Assembly (NCBI GenBank): GCA_900544575.1
Contig: UQVO01000008.1
Location: 1 to 64,000 of the forward strand
Length of the DNA: 64,000 nt
Source of the DNA: an uncultured Eubacteriales bacterium
Lineage (GTDB): Bacteria > Bacillota > Clostridia > Christensenellales > CAG-917
Reading direction: 5' to 3'
In this document: positions 52,606-61,057 of the stretch, in pieces
How positions within the stretch are numbered: position 1 is the first letter of the stretch
Layout of the letters: every line of letters starts with the position of its first letter
Program-made: the position numbers and the translations under genes
The notes under the pieces: model-generated
What the model was told of the DNA's origin: nothing
Seen by the model: the letters and a program-made list of their open reading frames with translations, nothing else
Databases searched by the model: none

Positions 52606-54132
52606 TCATTCCTCTTGCAGCAGCTTGTTGGTGGCGTTGATGTATGCGATGAGAGAGGCTTCCAGCACGTCGGTGGAAATGCCTTTGCCCGTCATCGTCC
52701 TGCCGTCTTCGGGTGAAGCGAGCTTGACCGTCGCTTCGCCGAGAGCGTCCTTGCCTTCCGAAACGGAGTGCACCTGATAGTCCATCAGTTTGAAGTTCTG
52801 ACCCGTGAGCGAGTTGATGGCTTTGAAGCCCGCGTCGACGGGTCCGTCGCCCGTCATTCTGTCAGAATGTATTCTGCCTTCCGCTTCGAGGGAGATGAGC
52901 GCGGAGGCGGAATTCTTGTACGCGGTGACCTCGTAGTCTTTGAGGGAATATATGCGTTTGACGCGGCGGCGGAACGCACCCGCCATAAGCGCGTCGATGT
53001 CGCTCCTCGTCACTTCCTTTTTGCGGTCGGCGAGGTCCTTGTAACGCGGGAAATAAGCGTCCACCTGTTCCTTGGTGAGGGTGTAGCCCATTTCTTCGAG
53101 AAGTTCCTGAAACGCGTGTTTACCGCTGTGTTTTCCGAGAAGAAGTGTGTTTTCGGGCACTCCGATGTCTTTCGGACTCATAATTTCGTAGGTCGCCTTG
53201 TTGGCGAGCACGCCGTGTTGGTGTATGCCGGATTCGTGCGCGAAAGCGTTCTTGCCCACCACGGCTTTGTTGGGGGGCAGCTTGATGCCGACTATGCCGC
53301 TGACCAGCTGCGACGTGCGGAATATGCGCTCCGTGACGATGTCCGTGTAAAGCCCGAAACGGTCGCGGCGCGTGCGTATCGCCATCACGATTTCTTCCAT
53401 CGCGGCGTTGCCCGCGCGCTCTCCGATGCCGTTCACGGTGCACTCAATCTGCGTCGCCCCCGCTTCCGCCGCGGAGAGGGAATTCGCCACCGCCATTCCG
53501 AGGTCGTTGTGGCAGTGCACCGAGATGTCCGCTTTGTCTATGCCTTTGACGTTTGCGCGGATGTAATCAATCATTTCTTTCATTTCCGCGGGAGTGGCAT
53601 ATCCCACCGTGTCGGGGAAGTTGAGTGTGGTCGCGCCCGCTTCCAGCGCGGTGCGCGCGGCACGCGCGAGGAATTCGTGCGGGGTGCGCGTCGCGTCCTC
53701 GAAGGAAAACTCCACGTCGTCCACGAGGGTGCGCGCGTATTCCGTATGAGTGCGTATCATATCGATTGCCGTGTCTTCGTTGATGCGCAGTTTGTATTCG
53801 AGGTGTATGGGAGAAGTGGCGAGAAAGACGTGCAGACGGGGATGCGCCGCGTCTTTCACGGCTTCGTAGCCTTTGTCTATGTCCTCTTTGCGGCAGCGGC
53901 AGAGCGCGGCGACCGTGGAGCGTTTCAGCACCGCGGCAATTTCTCTCACCGCTTTGAGTTCGCCCTCGCTTGCGGCGGGGAAGCCGGCTTCGATTACGTC
54001 CACGCCCATAGCTTCCAGCGCTTCCGCCACGTCGAGTTTTTCGTTGAGATGCATACTGCACCCCGGCGACTGTTCGCCGTCGCGCAGGGTTGTGTCGAAT
54101 ATTTTTACTTTTCTTACGTTGTTGTCTTCCAT
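52606..54132 (-). CDS. leuA: 2-isopropylmalate synthase
   Basis: A 508-residue first enzyme of leucine synthesis. The DRE-TIM barrel opens with [20 protein letters not shown] and has [25 protein letters not shown] and [16 protein letters not shown]; the leucine-binding C-terminal domain begins near 385. The paralogue cimA follows it directly. Only a weak AAGACG precedes the ATG, and a GCACCG/CGGTGC hairpin lies in the 42-base gap after ilvN. Confidence 0.95.
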   Translation of the reverse strand: MEDNNVRKVKIFDTTLRDGEQSPGCSMHLNEKLDVAEALEAMGVDVIEAGFPAASEGELKAVREIAAVLKRSTVAALCRCRKEDIDKGYEAVKDAAHPRLHVFLATSPIHLEYKLRINEDTAIDMIRTHTEYARTLVDDVEFSFEDATRTPHEFLARAARTALEAGATTLNFPDTVGYATPAEMKEMIDYIRANVKGIDKADISVHCHNDLGMAVANSLSAAEAGATQIECTVNGIGERAGNAAMEEIVMAIRTRRDRFGLYTDIVTERIFRTSQLVSGIVGIKLPPNKAVVGKNAFAHESGIHQHGVLANKATYEIMSPKDIGVPENTLLLGKHSGKHAFQELLEEMGYTLTKEQVDAYFPRYKDLADRKKEVTRSDIDALMAGAFRRRVKRIYSLKDYEVTAYKNSASALISLEAEGRIHSDRMTGDGPVDAGFKAINSLTGQNFKLMDYQVHSVSEGKDALGEATVKLASPEDGRTMTGKGISTDVLEASLIAYINATNKLLQEE

Positions 54133-54174
54133 AAAATCGTCTTATACTGTTCGCACCGCGGCGGTGCCGCAGGT

Positions 54175-54684
54175 TCAGATGGACTTTGCGAGGCTGCCCG
54201 CGCCGCGTTCCAGCGCCGCGCCGCCCGTGCGCGCCATCTCCGTGATGTCGTATGCGGAGAGCGTCTTCACGAAATTGTCCACTTTGTCGGTGGAGCCCGT
54301 GAGTTCCAGCATCATACTGTCCGCGTTGACGTCAATCGCTTTTGCCCCGAAAAGCGTGCATAGGTCGACGATTTCGCTGCGGCGCGCGCCGCCGACGGCG
54401 ATTTTGATGAGCAGCAGTTCCCTCGCGGCGACGGAAGCGGAGTTGAAGTCCATCACTTTCACCACGTCTTCCTGTTTTTCCAGCTGCGCCACGATTTGTT
54501 TCACCGTGCTCTGCGTCGCGTTGACCGTGATTGTCATACGCGACCAGCGTTCGTCCTCCGTCGCGCACACGGTCAGCCCGTCGATGTTGTAGCCGCGGCG
54601 GGAGAACAGCCCCGCAATGCGGGACAGCACGCCGGGCTGGTTGTTGACCAGAATGGAGATGATTTGTCTTGTCGTGTTTTCCAT
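54175..54684 (-). CDS. ilvN: acetolactate synthase small subunit
   Basis: A 169-residue regulatory subunit with an N-terminal ACT domain (IISILVNNQPGVLSRIAGLFSRRGYNI is split by function into ILVNNQPGVLSRIAGLF and RRGYNIDGL) that senses valine, and the conserved C-terminal half (ALERGAGSLAKS end). It activates IlvB. Located just after ilvB in the operon. Confidence 0.95.
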   Translation of the reverse strand: MENTTRQIISILVNNQPGVLSRIAGLFSRRGYNIDGLTVCATEDERWSRMTITVNATQSTVKQIVAQLEKQEDVVKVMDFNSASVAARELLLIKIAVGGARRSEIVDLCTLFGAKAIDVNADSMMLELTGSTDKVDNFVKTLSAYDITEMARTGGAALERGAGSLAKSI

Positions 54685-54691
54685 ATTCCAC

Positions 54692-56296
54692 CTATATTCC
54701 AGTATTAATCGGTATCCTGAAATCTATGACCAGGGGGAGAGGACCGTCCAGAGCCGCGTCTATCGCCTCGTCTATGTCCTCGTCTTCCGTGACCGTCACC
54801 CCTCTTGCGCCCATAGCGCGCGCGAGAGCGGCGTAATCCACGTTGAGATACAGCGAATTCACGCCCGACCCCTTGACCTTGCGCGCGGTCTGCAATTTGC
54901 GTATCATTCCGAGGGCGTTGTTGTTGAGCACGGCGACGACAAGGGGAACGTGGTGTTTGACCGCCGTCGTCAGCTCGTTGAAGTTCATATTGAACGAGCC
55001 GTCCCCCGTGATGACCAGACACACGTCCCCGCTCGCGAAATGCGCGCCTATCGCCGCACCCGTTCCGAAGCCCATTGCACCCAGTCCTCCGCTGGTCAGG
55101 AAACGGCGGGGAGAATAAATCTCAGCGTTGTGCGCCGCCCATTCCTGATGCAGCCCTACGTCCGTGGTCACGGTTATGTCGCGCCCCATGGCGCGGGTCA
55201 GGGCGCGTATTATGCGCGTGCCCCTGTTTTCTTCCGCGACGTCGGGCAGGGAGGTGTAGACCCACTCCGCCTCTTCCTTTTCCGCAAGCAGCGGGATGAG
55301 CATATCCAGCGCTTTCGCCGCGTCGCCCACGACTGCGTGCGAAGCGTGCAGATTTTTGTCGATTTCCGCGCGGTCGGCGTCGAATTGCAGCAGAGGAACT
55401 CTGCGGCGGCGTATGCCGTTGAACGCGCCGAACCTGCTGTTGAAGCGCGCTCCCACCGTGATGAAGAGGTCGCACTCCGACATAGCTTCCGTCGCTTTCA
55501 GATTGATGTCCGACAGCACGCCAAGATATTTTTCGTAGTCGGGCGGACAGCTGCCTATGCCCATATAGGACACCGTCACGGGCGCTTTTATTAGCCGCGC
55601 GAGGTCGAGGAGCTGTTTTTCCGCGCCCGCAGAGCCTACGCCGCCGCCCGCATATATCAGCGGACGGGAGCTGCGCTTTATCATCTCCGCCGCGGCCGCC
55701 ACGCTTTCTTCGTCGGGGGAGGGCAGCACGGCGCGTTCGGGCACGACGGGTTCGTATTCCGCGGCGCAGTCGAATATGTCGGACGGCACGTCAACGAGCA
55801 CGGGGCCTTTCCTTCCGCTTTCTGCAAGCGCGAACGCGCGGCGGACGGCAGGCGCGATTTCGGACGCACTTTTCACTATCATCCCGTATTTTGTCACGGG
55901 CATCGACACGTCGAATATGTCCACTTCCTGAAAACTGTCGTGTCCCAGCTGCGACAGGGGTACGTTGCCCGTAATCGCAACGAGCGGAACGCTGTCCATA
56001 TACGCGTCCGCAAGCCCCGTGACGAGGTTCGTCGCGCCGGGGCCCGATGTTGCAAGCACGACGCCCGCCCTTCCGCATCTGCGCGCATAGCCTTCCGCGG
56101 CAAAACAGGCGCCCTGTTCGTGCGCCGTGAGCACGTGGCGTATGGAAGACCCCGCCAGCGCATCGTAAACCGAAAGTATGCTTGCGCCGGGATATCCGAA
56201 TATGTTGCGGACGCCCTGTTCTTCGAGGCAATTGACGAGTATCTGCGCACCGTTCAGCAGCATTGCGGTCATCGCGTGCGCACGCGGCGCACGCAT
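54692..56296 (-). CDS. ilvB: acetolactate synthase large subunit
   Basis: A 534-residue thiamine-diphosphate enzyme forming acetolactate for valine/leucine or acetohydroxybutyrate for isoleucine. The catalytic Glu is in LTAHEQGACFAAEGYAR (about 58), with FQEVDIFDVSMPVTK and the ThDP motif GDGSFNMNFNEL...LNNNALGM near 435. The start at 56296 has AAGGAG only 2-3 bases away; the family-like start MLLNGAQIL at 56263 lacks any ribosome site. First gene of the eight-gene operon. Confidence 0.94.
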   Translation of the reverse strand: MRAPRAHAMTAMLLNGAQILVNCLEEQGVRNIFGYPGASILSVYDALAGSSIRHVLTAHEQGACFAAEGYARRCGRAGVVLATSGPGATNLVTGLADAYMDSVPLVAITGNVPLSQLGHDSFQEVDIFDVSMPVTKYGMIVKSASEIAPAVRRAFALAESGRKGPVLVDVPSDIFDCAAEYEPVVPERAVLPSPDEESVAAAAEMIKRSSRPLIYAGGGVGSAGAEKQLLDLARLIKAPVTVSYMGIGSCPPDYEKYLGVLSDINLKATEAMSECDLFITVGARFNSRFGAFNGIRRRRVPLLQFDADRAEIDKNLHASHAVVGDAAKALDMLIPLLAEKEEAEWVYTSLPDVAEENRGTRIIRALTRAMGRDITVTTDVGLHQEWAAHNAEIYSPRRFLTSGGLGAMGFGTGAAIGAHFASGDVCLVITGDGSFNMNFNELTTAVKHHVPLVVAVLNNNALGMIRKLQTARKVKGSGVNSLYLNVDYAALARAMGARGVTVTEDEDIDEAIDAALDGPLPLVIDFRIPINTGI

Positions 56297-56332
56297 TTCT
56301 CCTTATCTTAAAGATAAATTTGTTATCAATCC

Positions 56333-56361
56333 ATTTTATAACACGCACGCGCCGCCGTCAA
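56333..56361 (-). promoter_or_regulatory. promoter of the ilv-leu operon
   Basis: Minus strand TTGACG (56361-56356), 17 bases, TAAAAT (56338-56333). The leader is about 30 bases, so no T-box or leader-peptide attenuator fits. Confidence 0.7.
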
Positions 56362-56483
56362 GAAAAATGCGCTTCGGGCGCGTCGGCAGGGACTTTTGAT
56401 GTATAAAATTCGGAATATACTGCATAAAAACTGCCCGTTATGCCGTTTTCCTGAATTTTAGCTGAAAAATTATGCACAAACGT

Positions 56484-56512
56484 TTGCATTTTATAAACTT
56501 CGGTGGTAATAT
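56484..56512 (+). promoter_or_regulatory. promoter of the amino-acid ABC operon
   Basis: TTGCAT at 56484-56489, 17 bases, TAATAT at 56507-56512. Confidence 0.7.
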
Positions 56513-56544
56513 AACCGCATACTGAATACAGTGGAGGCAGTTTT

Positions 56545-57390
56545 ATGAAGAAAATAAGCAAAATTCTCGTGATTGCGCTTGTCGTCGCCACTCTGGCGGG
56601 CGCCTGTGTCGCATTCGCGGCCTGCGATAACGGTTCCGACGCAATAGTTGTCTATACCAATGCGTTTTTTGCTCCTTTCGAATACTATGAAGGCACGAAT
56701 ATCGTCGGTGTTGATATCGACATTATGAACAAAGTCGGAGAAAGGATGGGACGTGACGTCGAGTTCAAGAATGTCGAGTTCGGCGTTATAATCGACGAAG
56801 TGTCATCCGGCAAAATGTGTGATGTCGGCGCGGCAGGTATTACCTGGACGGAAGAACGCGCAGAGAAAGTCGCATTTTCCGTGCCTTATTACAATGCCGT
56901 TCAATATGTGATATTTGCTGAAGGCAGCATTGAAACCTCCAAGAATGCAGCTGGCGACGATGTCGTTATGTGGAGTGCGCTTGCAGGCAAGAAAATCGGC
57001 GTTCAGCTTGACACTACCGGTGATATTTACGTCGGACTTGAAATAGATGGCGAAGAAGGTTATACGGGAGCCATTCAGGGTACCGGCGCGGAGAAAGTTC
57101 AGTACAAGAACGCACAGCTTGCCGTGGAATCTCTCGGTACGCAGCTTGATGCGGTTGTCATCGACGAACTTCCCGCACAGTATTTGACCAAGAACAACAA
57201 TTATGTAGCTCTTCCCCTTTGGTATGATGCGAATACCGCAACGGAAGAAGAGTACTGCATCGCCGTCAATAAAGGACAAACCGAATTGCTCGAAAACATC
57301 AATGCCGTTCTCAATGAGATGCTCGCAGATGTCAACGCAGACGGAGATAATGCCATCGAAGTGCTTGTCAAACAACATTTCGGTCTGTAA
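56545..57390 (+). CDS. polar amino-acid ABC transporter, substrate-binding lipoprotein
   Basis: A 281-residue family 3 solute-binding protein. The signal peptide (KISKILVIALVVATLAGAC) ends in the lipobox FAAC, so it is lipid-anchored outside. The mature part starts AIVVYTNAFFAPFEYYEGTNIVGVDIDIM (two blocks: YTNAFFAPFEYYEG and IVGVDIDIM), matching the HisJ/GlnH ligand lobe, with ITWTEERAEKVAFSVPYY. Specificity (Gln, His, Cys or Arg) cannot be read. Notably AT-richer than its surroundings. GGAGG precedes the ATG. Confidence 0.93.
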   Translation: MKKISKILVIALVVATLAGACVAFAACDNGSDAIVVYTNAFFAPFEYYEGTNIVGVDIDIMNKVGERMGRDVEFKNVEFGVIIDEVSSGKMCDVGAAGITWTEERAEKVAFSVPYYNAVQYVIFAEGSIETSKNAAGDDVVMWSALAGKKIGVQLDTTGDIYVGLEIDGEEGYTGAIQGTGAEKVQYKNAQLAVESLGTQLDAVVIDELPAQYLTKNNNYVALPLWYDANTATEEEYCIAVNKGQTELLENINAVLNEMLADVNADGDNAIEVLVKQHFGL

Positions 57391-57411
57391 TAAAGTCGAT
57401 TAACGATTTCG

Positions 57412-57438
57412 AGGCAGCGGCATATCAGGCCGCTGCCT
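57412..57438 (+). repeat. intercistronic hairpin between binding protein and permease
   Basis: AGGCAGCGGC (57412-57421) pairs perfectly with GCCGCTGCCT (57429-57438) around ATATCAG. No T tract, so it probably stabilises the upstream message and lets the binding protein be made in excess. Confidence 0.65.
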
Positions 57439-57460
57439 TGTGTCGTTAAAAGGAAACGAT

Positions 57461-58159
57461 ATGAATTTTTTTGAACGCATAGCGGAAGTTTTCAAAACGG
57501 AAGTTTACATAAACACGCTCTTGGACGGTTTGAAAACTACCGCATATATTACGGCGTGCGCCGTTCTCATCGGACTGTTTCTCGGAACTGTTGTTGCCAC
57601 TATAAAAATTGTGGCAAAACATAACAGATATTTCAAAATTCCCTCTTATATCTGTGATATTTATCTCGGGGTCATACGCGGAACGCCGGTTGCATTGCAA
57701 CTATTCATTATGGTGTTTGCCATATTTGCCATCAGAGGATTCCCTCTCGAAATAGTGGCAATACTGACGTTCGGCATAAATTCCGGGGCGTATGTTGCGG
57801 AGAGTTTGCGCGCAGGCATTCAATCTGTCGATTCGGGACAGCTCGAAGCCGCGCGGTCACTTGGGCTCGGTTTCGGCACTTCAATGGTGAGAATAGTGCT
57901 TCCGCAAGCAATAAAGAACGTCGTTCCTACAATCGGGAACGAAGTAATTGCTTTGCTCAAAGAGACTTCGATAGTGAGTATGGTCGGACTTATAGACCTG
58001 ACGTTTGCCGCCCAGATTATTGGGTCCGGTCAATATATGTCGGAATATCTCGTTCCGATGATAGTCGCCGCCTTATTCTATTTGGCGATTGTTTACCTGA
58101 TAATATTGGCCGTAAAACTGATAGAAAGGAGGATGGCGAAGAGTGACAGAAACAGATAA
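57461..58159 (+). CDS. polar amino-acid ABC transporter permease
   Basis: A 232-residue inner-membrane subunit with about five helices of the HisM/GlnP family. The EAA loop that contacts the ATPase is intact: [25 protein letters not shown] (key part EAARSLG). N-terminal [13 protein letters not shown] is the family start. AAAGGAAA precedes ATG 57461. Its end overlaps the ATPase gene by 17 bases. AT-rich like the binding protein gene. Confidence 0.95.
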   Translation: MNFFERIAEVFKTEVYINTLLDGLKTTAYITACAVLIGLFLGTVVATIKIVAKHNRYFKIPSYICDIYLGVIRGTPVALQLFIMVFAIFAIRGFPLEIVAILTFGINSGAYVAESLRAGIQSVDSGQLEAARSLGLGFGTSMVRIVLPQAIKNVVPTIGNEVIALLKETSIVSMVGLIDLTFAAQIIGSGQYMSEYLVPMIVAALFYLAIVYLIILAVKLIERRMAKSDRNR

Positions 58160-59294
58160 CAAAATTATGGCTGTCAATGAAGACGTAAATACGGAAACAG
58201 ACACGACCGAATCTGCCGAGCAACCCATAGTCGAAGTCGTCAACCTCACCAAGAAGTTCGGCGATTTGCTTGTGCTGGATGACATTTCCGAAACAGTCTA
58301 CGAAGGCGAGAAAGTGGTCGTCATCGGACCGTCGGGCGGCGGCAAGTCCACTTTTCTCAGATGTCTTAACTGTCTCGAAGACCCGACCAGCGGTCAGATT
58401 TTCTTCGAGGGAGTGGACCTTGCGGACCTGAAAGTCGACATCAACGAACACCGCAGAAAAATGGGGATGGTGTTCCAGCAGTTCAATCTTTTCAACAATC
58501 TTACGGTCAAGAAGAACATCACGCTTGCGCCCGTCAAAATAGGCATTGCGGACCTTCGCAAAGCGAAGATACACAACCTTGTCACGCCCCTCTACAACAA
58601 GTGGTTCGCGCGCTTCGGCGCAAAGCACAACGAGAGGGTGGAGAAAAAGCGCGTTTTGCTCCAATCCAAGGTTGAAGCGTTCAGAACGGAGCTTGAACCC
58701 GTGATTGAAGCGTGGGAACAGACGAAAACCGTGCAGGAAATAGCGGGGAAGAGTATGGTGAGCTACGACCCCGACCTCACCAAACGCAAGCTGCATCTCA
58801 CCGCAAAACTCGAAAAGGCGGAGAGGGCGCTTTCACACGCCGTGCCCGCCGAGGAGATGAAGGAAGTCGCTCTGCCTTATGCCGGTGCAAAGGAAGTGCG
58901 CGAAGCCGCGGAAGAAAACGCGATGCGGCTGCTTGCGCGCATCGGACTCGAAGAAAAAGCCGACGTCTATCCCTCCACTCTTTCGGGCGGACAGAAACAG
59001 CGCGTCGCCATAGTCCGCGCACTTGCAATGAACCCCAAAGTGATGTTGTTTGACGAACCCACTTCCGCGCTCGACCCCGAAATGGTGGGCGAGGTGCTCG
59101 ACCTCATCAAACAGGTCGCGGACGAAGGAATGACAATGGTAATCGTCACGCACGAGATGGGGTTTGCGCGCGAAGTCGGCACACGCATCCTCTTTATGGC
59201 GGAGGGCAAGATACTCGAACAGGCGCCGCCCGAAGAGTTCTTCGGCAATCCGCAGCACCCGCGGCTGAAAGAATTCCTTGCAAAGGTTCTGTAA
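58143..59294 (+). CDS. polar amino-acid ABC transporter ATPase with large helical insertion
   Basis: A 383-residue GlnQ-like ATPase; normal ones have about 245. Walker [10 protein letters not shown] 62-70, Q-loop VFQQFNLF 110-117, signature LSGGQKQR 280-287, Walker [12 protein letters not shown] 301-311 and the VTHEMGF switch His are intact. Two additions: an acidic 27-residue N-terminus, and about 115 residues (136-252) between Q-loop and signature, rich in Lys/Glu and probably coiled coil. GTG 58143 follows AAAGGAGG; ATG 58167 is an alternative. Base composition changes from AT-rich to GC-rich within its first 100 bases. Confidence 0.92.
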   Translation: MTETDNKIMAVNEDVNTETDTTESAEQPIVEVVNLTKKFGDLLVLDDISETVYEGEKVVVIGPSGGGKSTFLRCLNCLEDPTSGQIFFEGVDLADLKVDINEHRRKMGMVFQQFNLFNNLTVKKNITLAPVKIGIADLRKAKIHNLVTPLYNKWFARFGAKHNERVEKKRVLLQSKVEAFRTELEPVIEAWEQTKTVQEIAGKSMVSYDPDLTKRKLHLTAKLEKAERALSHAVPAEEMKEVALPYAGAKEVREAAEENAMRLLARIGLEEKADVYPSTLSGGQKQRVAIVRALAMNPKVMLFDEPTSALDPEMVGEVLDLIKQVADEGMTMVIVTHEMGFAREVGTRILFMAEGKILEQAPPEEFFGNPQHPRLKEFLAKVL

Positions 59295-59316
59295 TCCGCT
59301 TTCGGGCATATCTTTG

Positions 59317-59344
59317 GCGCTCCTGCACAAGGAGCGCTTTTTTA
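59317..59344 (+). terminator. terminator of the ABC operon
   Basis: GCGCTCCT (59317-59324), GCACA, AGGAGCGC (59330-59337), then a T7 run. Confidence 0.93.
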
Positions 59345-59348
59345 TGCC

Positions 59349-59485
59349 CCACCGAAAAATCGGAGATTTCTCGGCGGGGACCCCAATTTATACCCCATCA
59401 AAAAATCGGAGATTTCTTGACGGGGGCCCCAATTTATACCCCATCAAAAAATCGGAGATTTCTTGACGGGGGCCCCGATTTTATT
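59349..59485. repeat. 46-base hairpin-forming tandem repeat, three copies
   Basis: The core CGGAGATTTC recurs at 59361, 59407 and 59453, an exact 46-base period. Each unit can fold: CCCCATCAAAAAATC with GATTTCTTGACGGGG around GGA, followed by a GGCCCCAATTTATA spacer. Copies 2 and 3 are almost identical; copy 1 is more diverged. A single diverged unit recurs at 59617-59662. Short reading frames across it have no ribosome sites and are just the repeat translated. Confidence 0.85.
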
Positions 59486-60013
59486 CCGTTCACTTACAGG
59501 GGAGTGTTGTGCCCCCTCCTTCCCTTCGGGCATTCCTCCCCCGTGACGGAACAACTCAAACTCGCCCTGCGCGGCAAAGCGAACTTTGCCGCTTGTCTTA
59601 CGCTTGGTTGTTCCTTTTACCCCACAAAAAAATCAAAGATTTCCTTGCGGGGACCCCTTTTACATCTCCCAAAATGCGGGACTTACGTCACATTCCTATT
59701 GAGAGTTTGTTTCTCGCACCCACATAACCGAGCGGATAGCGGCACTAACTGAACATCGCTCACGGGGCGAGGAAGGCGACTCGCCTCGCACTACGCCCGT
59801 GTCTGTTTAATTACTCATCAAGCTCGCGAGGTCGCGGAGCGCGCCGCGGCGTTCAAGCGGCGGTTGCACCGCCTGTGAACGCTTGGTTGAGCGGCGCGTG
59901 CACTCCGAATAAACGTCCGTCGGATAGAGGGGAATTTGTTTTCGTCACGCTCTTGTTTCAGGAATTTTCAAACGTAGGAACACGCCCCTGTTCTCGAAGA
60001 CGCATTGAGACAG
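59486..60013. other. gene-free structured stretch
   Basis: No credible gene. It holds a hairpin GCGGCAAAG-CGAA-CTTTGCCGC (59571-59592) enclosed by GGAACAAC/GTTGTTCC (59548-59555, 59607-59614), then the diverged 46-base unit (59617-59662), then GC-rich stems such as GGCGAG/CTCGCC near 59770-59795 and CAAGCGGCGG/CCGCC..CGCTTG near 59853-59886. It may be one composite mobile or RNA element. Confidence 0.6.
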
Positions 60014-60156
60014 CTAGGGGACGGGGTAAAAGTATACTCTCTCGATATACTCCCACGCAAAACCAAAAGCGGACTCTTGGGGACGGAGCAAAATAGTCCG
60101 CGGTTTCGGACTATTTTGCTCCGTCCCCAAGAGTCCGCACTATGTCCCCGCTCTCT
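60014..60156. repeat. GGGGACGG palindromic repeat, copy 2
   Basis: A perfect 32-base inverted repeat: left arm 60069-60100 (GCGGACTCTTGGGGACGGAG then CAAAATAGTCCG), 6-base loop CGGTTT, right arm 60107-60138. It is bounded by GGGGAC (60017-60022) and GTCCCC (60144-60149), with an additional AGTATA/TATACT hairpin at 60031-60051. Same layout as 11876-11983. Confidence 0.85.
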
Positions 60157-60193
60157 CGAAGTTTTTACCACGCCGAAAAATTTGCAAAAAGGG

Positions 60194-60222
60194 TTGACAT
60201 TATTGCTTTGCGGGCATATTAT
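60194..60222 (+). promoter_or_regulatory. promoter of the Zn/Cd-type operon
   Basis: TTGACA at 60194-60199, 17 bases, TATTAT at 60217-60222. Confidence 0.85.
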
Positions 60223-60258
60223 ATGAACAGAAATTCATATGAGTGCGCGTTCATATGA
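60221..60258 (+). promoter_or_regulatory. ArsR/SmtB-type operator
   Basis: ATATGAA (60221-60227), 6 bases, TTCATAT (60234-60240), a perfect dyad of the SmtB/CadC kind, overlapping the -10 and the start site. A further half-site TTCATATGA is at 60250-60258. Confidence 0.8.
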
Positions 60259-60307
60259 GTTTGCGCGAAAACCCGCGTGCGGACAAGAAAAGCGAAAGGA
60301 GCAAAAA

Positions 60308-60649
60308 ATGGCATATCATCTTTGCACGATACATCCCGATACGGTCGACCGTGTGGCGGCTGCAATGGAAAGCGAGGAAACGCTGAACAAAATGTCCGCG
60401 TTTTTGAAGGTCGTCGCCGACCCTACAAGGCTGAAAATCGTCAACGCGCTGCTGATAGGCGAACTGTGCGTGTGCGACCTTGCAAAACTTCTCGGAATGG
60501 AACATTCCGCGGTTTCGCATCAGCTTGCCGTGTTGCGCAAAAGCGCGGTCGTGACCGTGCGGCAGGAAGGCAAGGTGAAATATTACTCTTTGAGCGACAA
60601 CCACATAAACACGGTGTTCAACGTCACACTTACGCACGTAAACGAGTGA
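60308..60649 (+). CDS. ArsR-family metal-responsive repressor
   Basis: A 113-residue winged-helix repressor. The alpha3 metal-site motif GELCVCDLAKLL (about 56-67) is the CadC/ArsR CVC signature, the recognition helix is HSAVSHQLAVLRKS, and the N-terminus has a possible extra ligand (HLCTIHPD), as in CadC. DxxH near the C-terminus (SDNHINTVF) could form an alpha5 site. Cd/Zn/Pb sensing fits the downstream ATPase. AAAGGAG precedes ATG 60308. Autoregulated through the dyad in its promoter. Confidence 0.92.
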   Translation: MAYHLCTIHPDTVDRVAAAMESEETLNKMSAFLKVVADPTRLKIVNALLIGELCVCDLAKLLGMEHSAVSHQLAVLRKSAVVTVRQEGKVKYYSLSDNHINTVFNVTLTHVNE

Positions 60650-60827
60650 TTTTGCGCATTGAGCGGGAAAATGCCGCTTCGCACCTCACATCCGAAACGA
60701 TGAAAGGACGTCAATCAAAACTCCGCAGGACGACTTGCGGACTTTCGTACAGGGTATTTCGGCAGACGCCGTGCCATAAATGCGCGGGCTTCTCCGCTCC
60801 GCGCAAATAACGGATAAGGAGAACAGT

Positions 60828-61046
60828 ATGAAAAAATCTTTCAGCCTCGAAAATCTGGACTGCGCAAACTGCGCCGCCAAAATGGAACACGCCGTATCCA
60901 AAATCGACGGCGTAAATCACGTCAGCATAAGTTTTATTGCGCAGCGTATGACGCTGGACGCCGACGACGCACGTTTTGACGACATTCTTGCCGAAACGGT
61001 CAGAAAATGCCGCAAAATAGAACCCGACTGCAAGATACGCGTCTGA
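60828..61046 (+). CDS. stand-alone heavy-metal-associated (HMA) domain protein
   Basis: A 72-residue ferredoxin-like metal-binding protein starting MKKSFSLENLDCANCAAKME, with the CxxC site at residues 12-15. Same size as CopZ, but LDCANCA is the motif of Zn/Cd/Pb ATPase N-domains. The ATPase 11 bases downstream lacks an N-terminal HMA, so this looks like that domain as a separate chaperone. AAGGAG precedes the ATG. The 178 bases before it (60650-60827) show no gene. Confidence 0.9.
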   Translation: MKKSFSLENLDCANCAAKMEHAVSKIDGVNHVSISFIAQRMTLDADDARFDDILAETVRKCRKIEPDCKIRV

Positions 61047-61057
61047 CGGGGGGGCTT

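Noticed and set aside
52768..54363. 531-codon plus-strand frame opposite leuA
   Set aside because: Antisense of a conserved enzyme; composition is typical of reverse-frame translation.
56297..56332. T-box before ilvB
   Set aside because: The leader after the promoter is too short and lacks the T-box sequence.
59349..59485. A CRISPR array
   Set aside because: Repeats are directly tandem with no unique spacers and no cas genes nearby.
59278..59752. Two overlapping small frames across the 46-base repeats
   Set aside because: Their peptides merely repeat YTPSKNRRF from the repeat unit; no ribosome sites.
60686..60920. Small minus-strand frames between the ArsR and HMA genes
   Set aside because: They overlap the HMA gene start and have no ribosome site.
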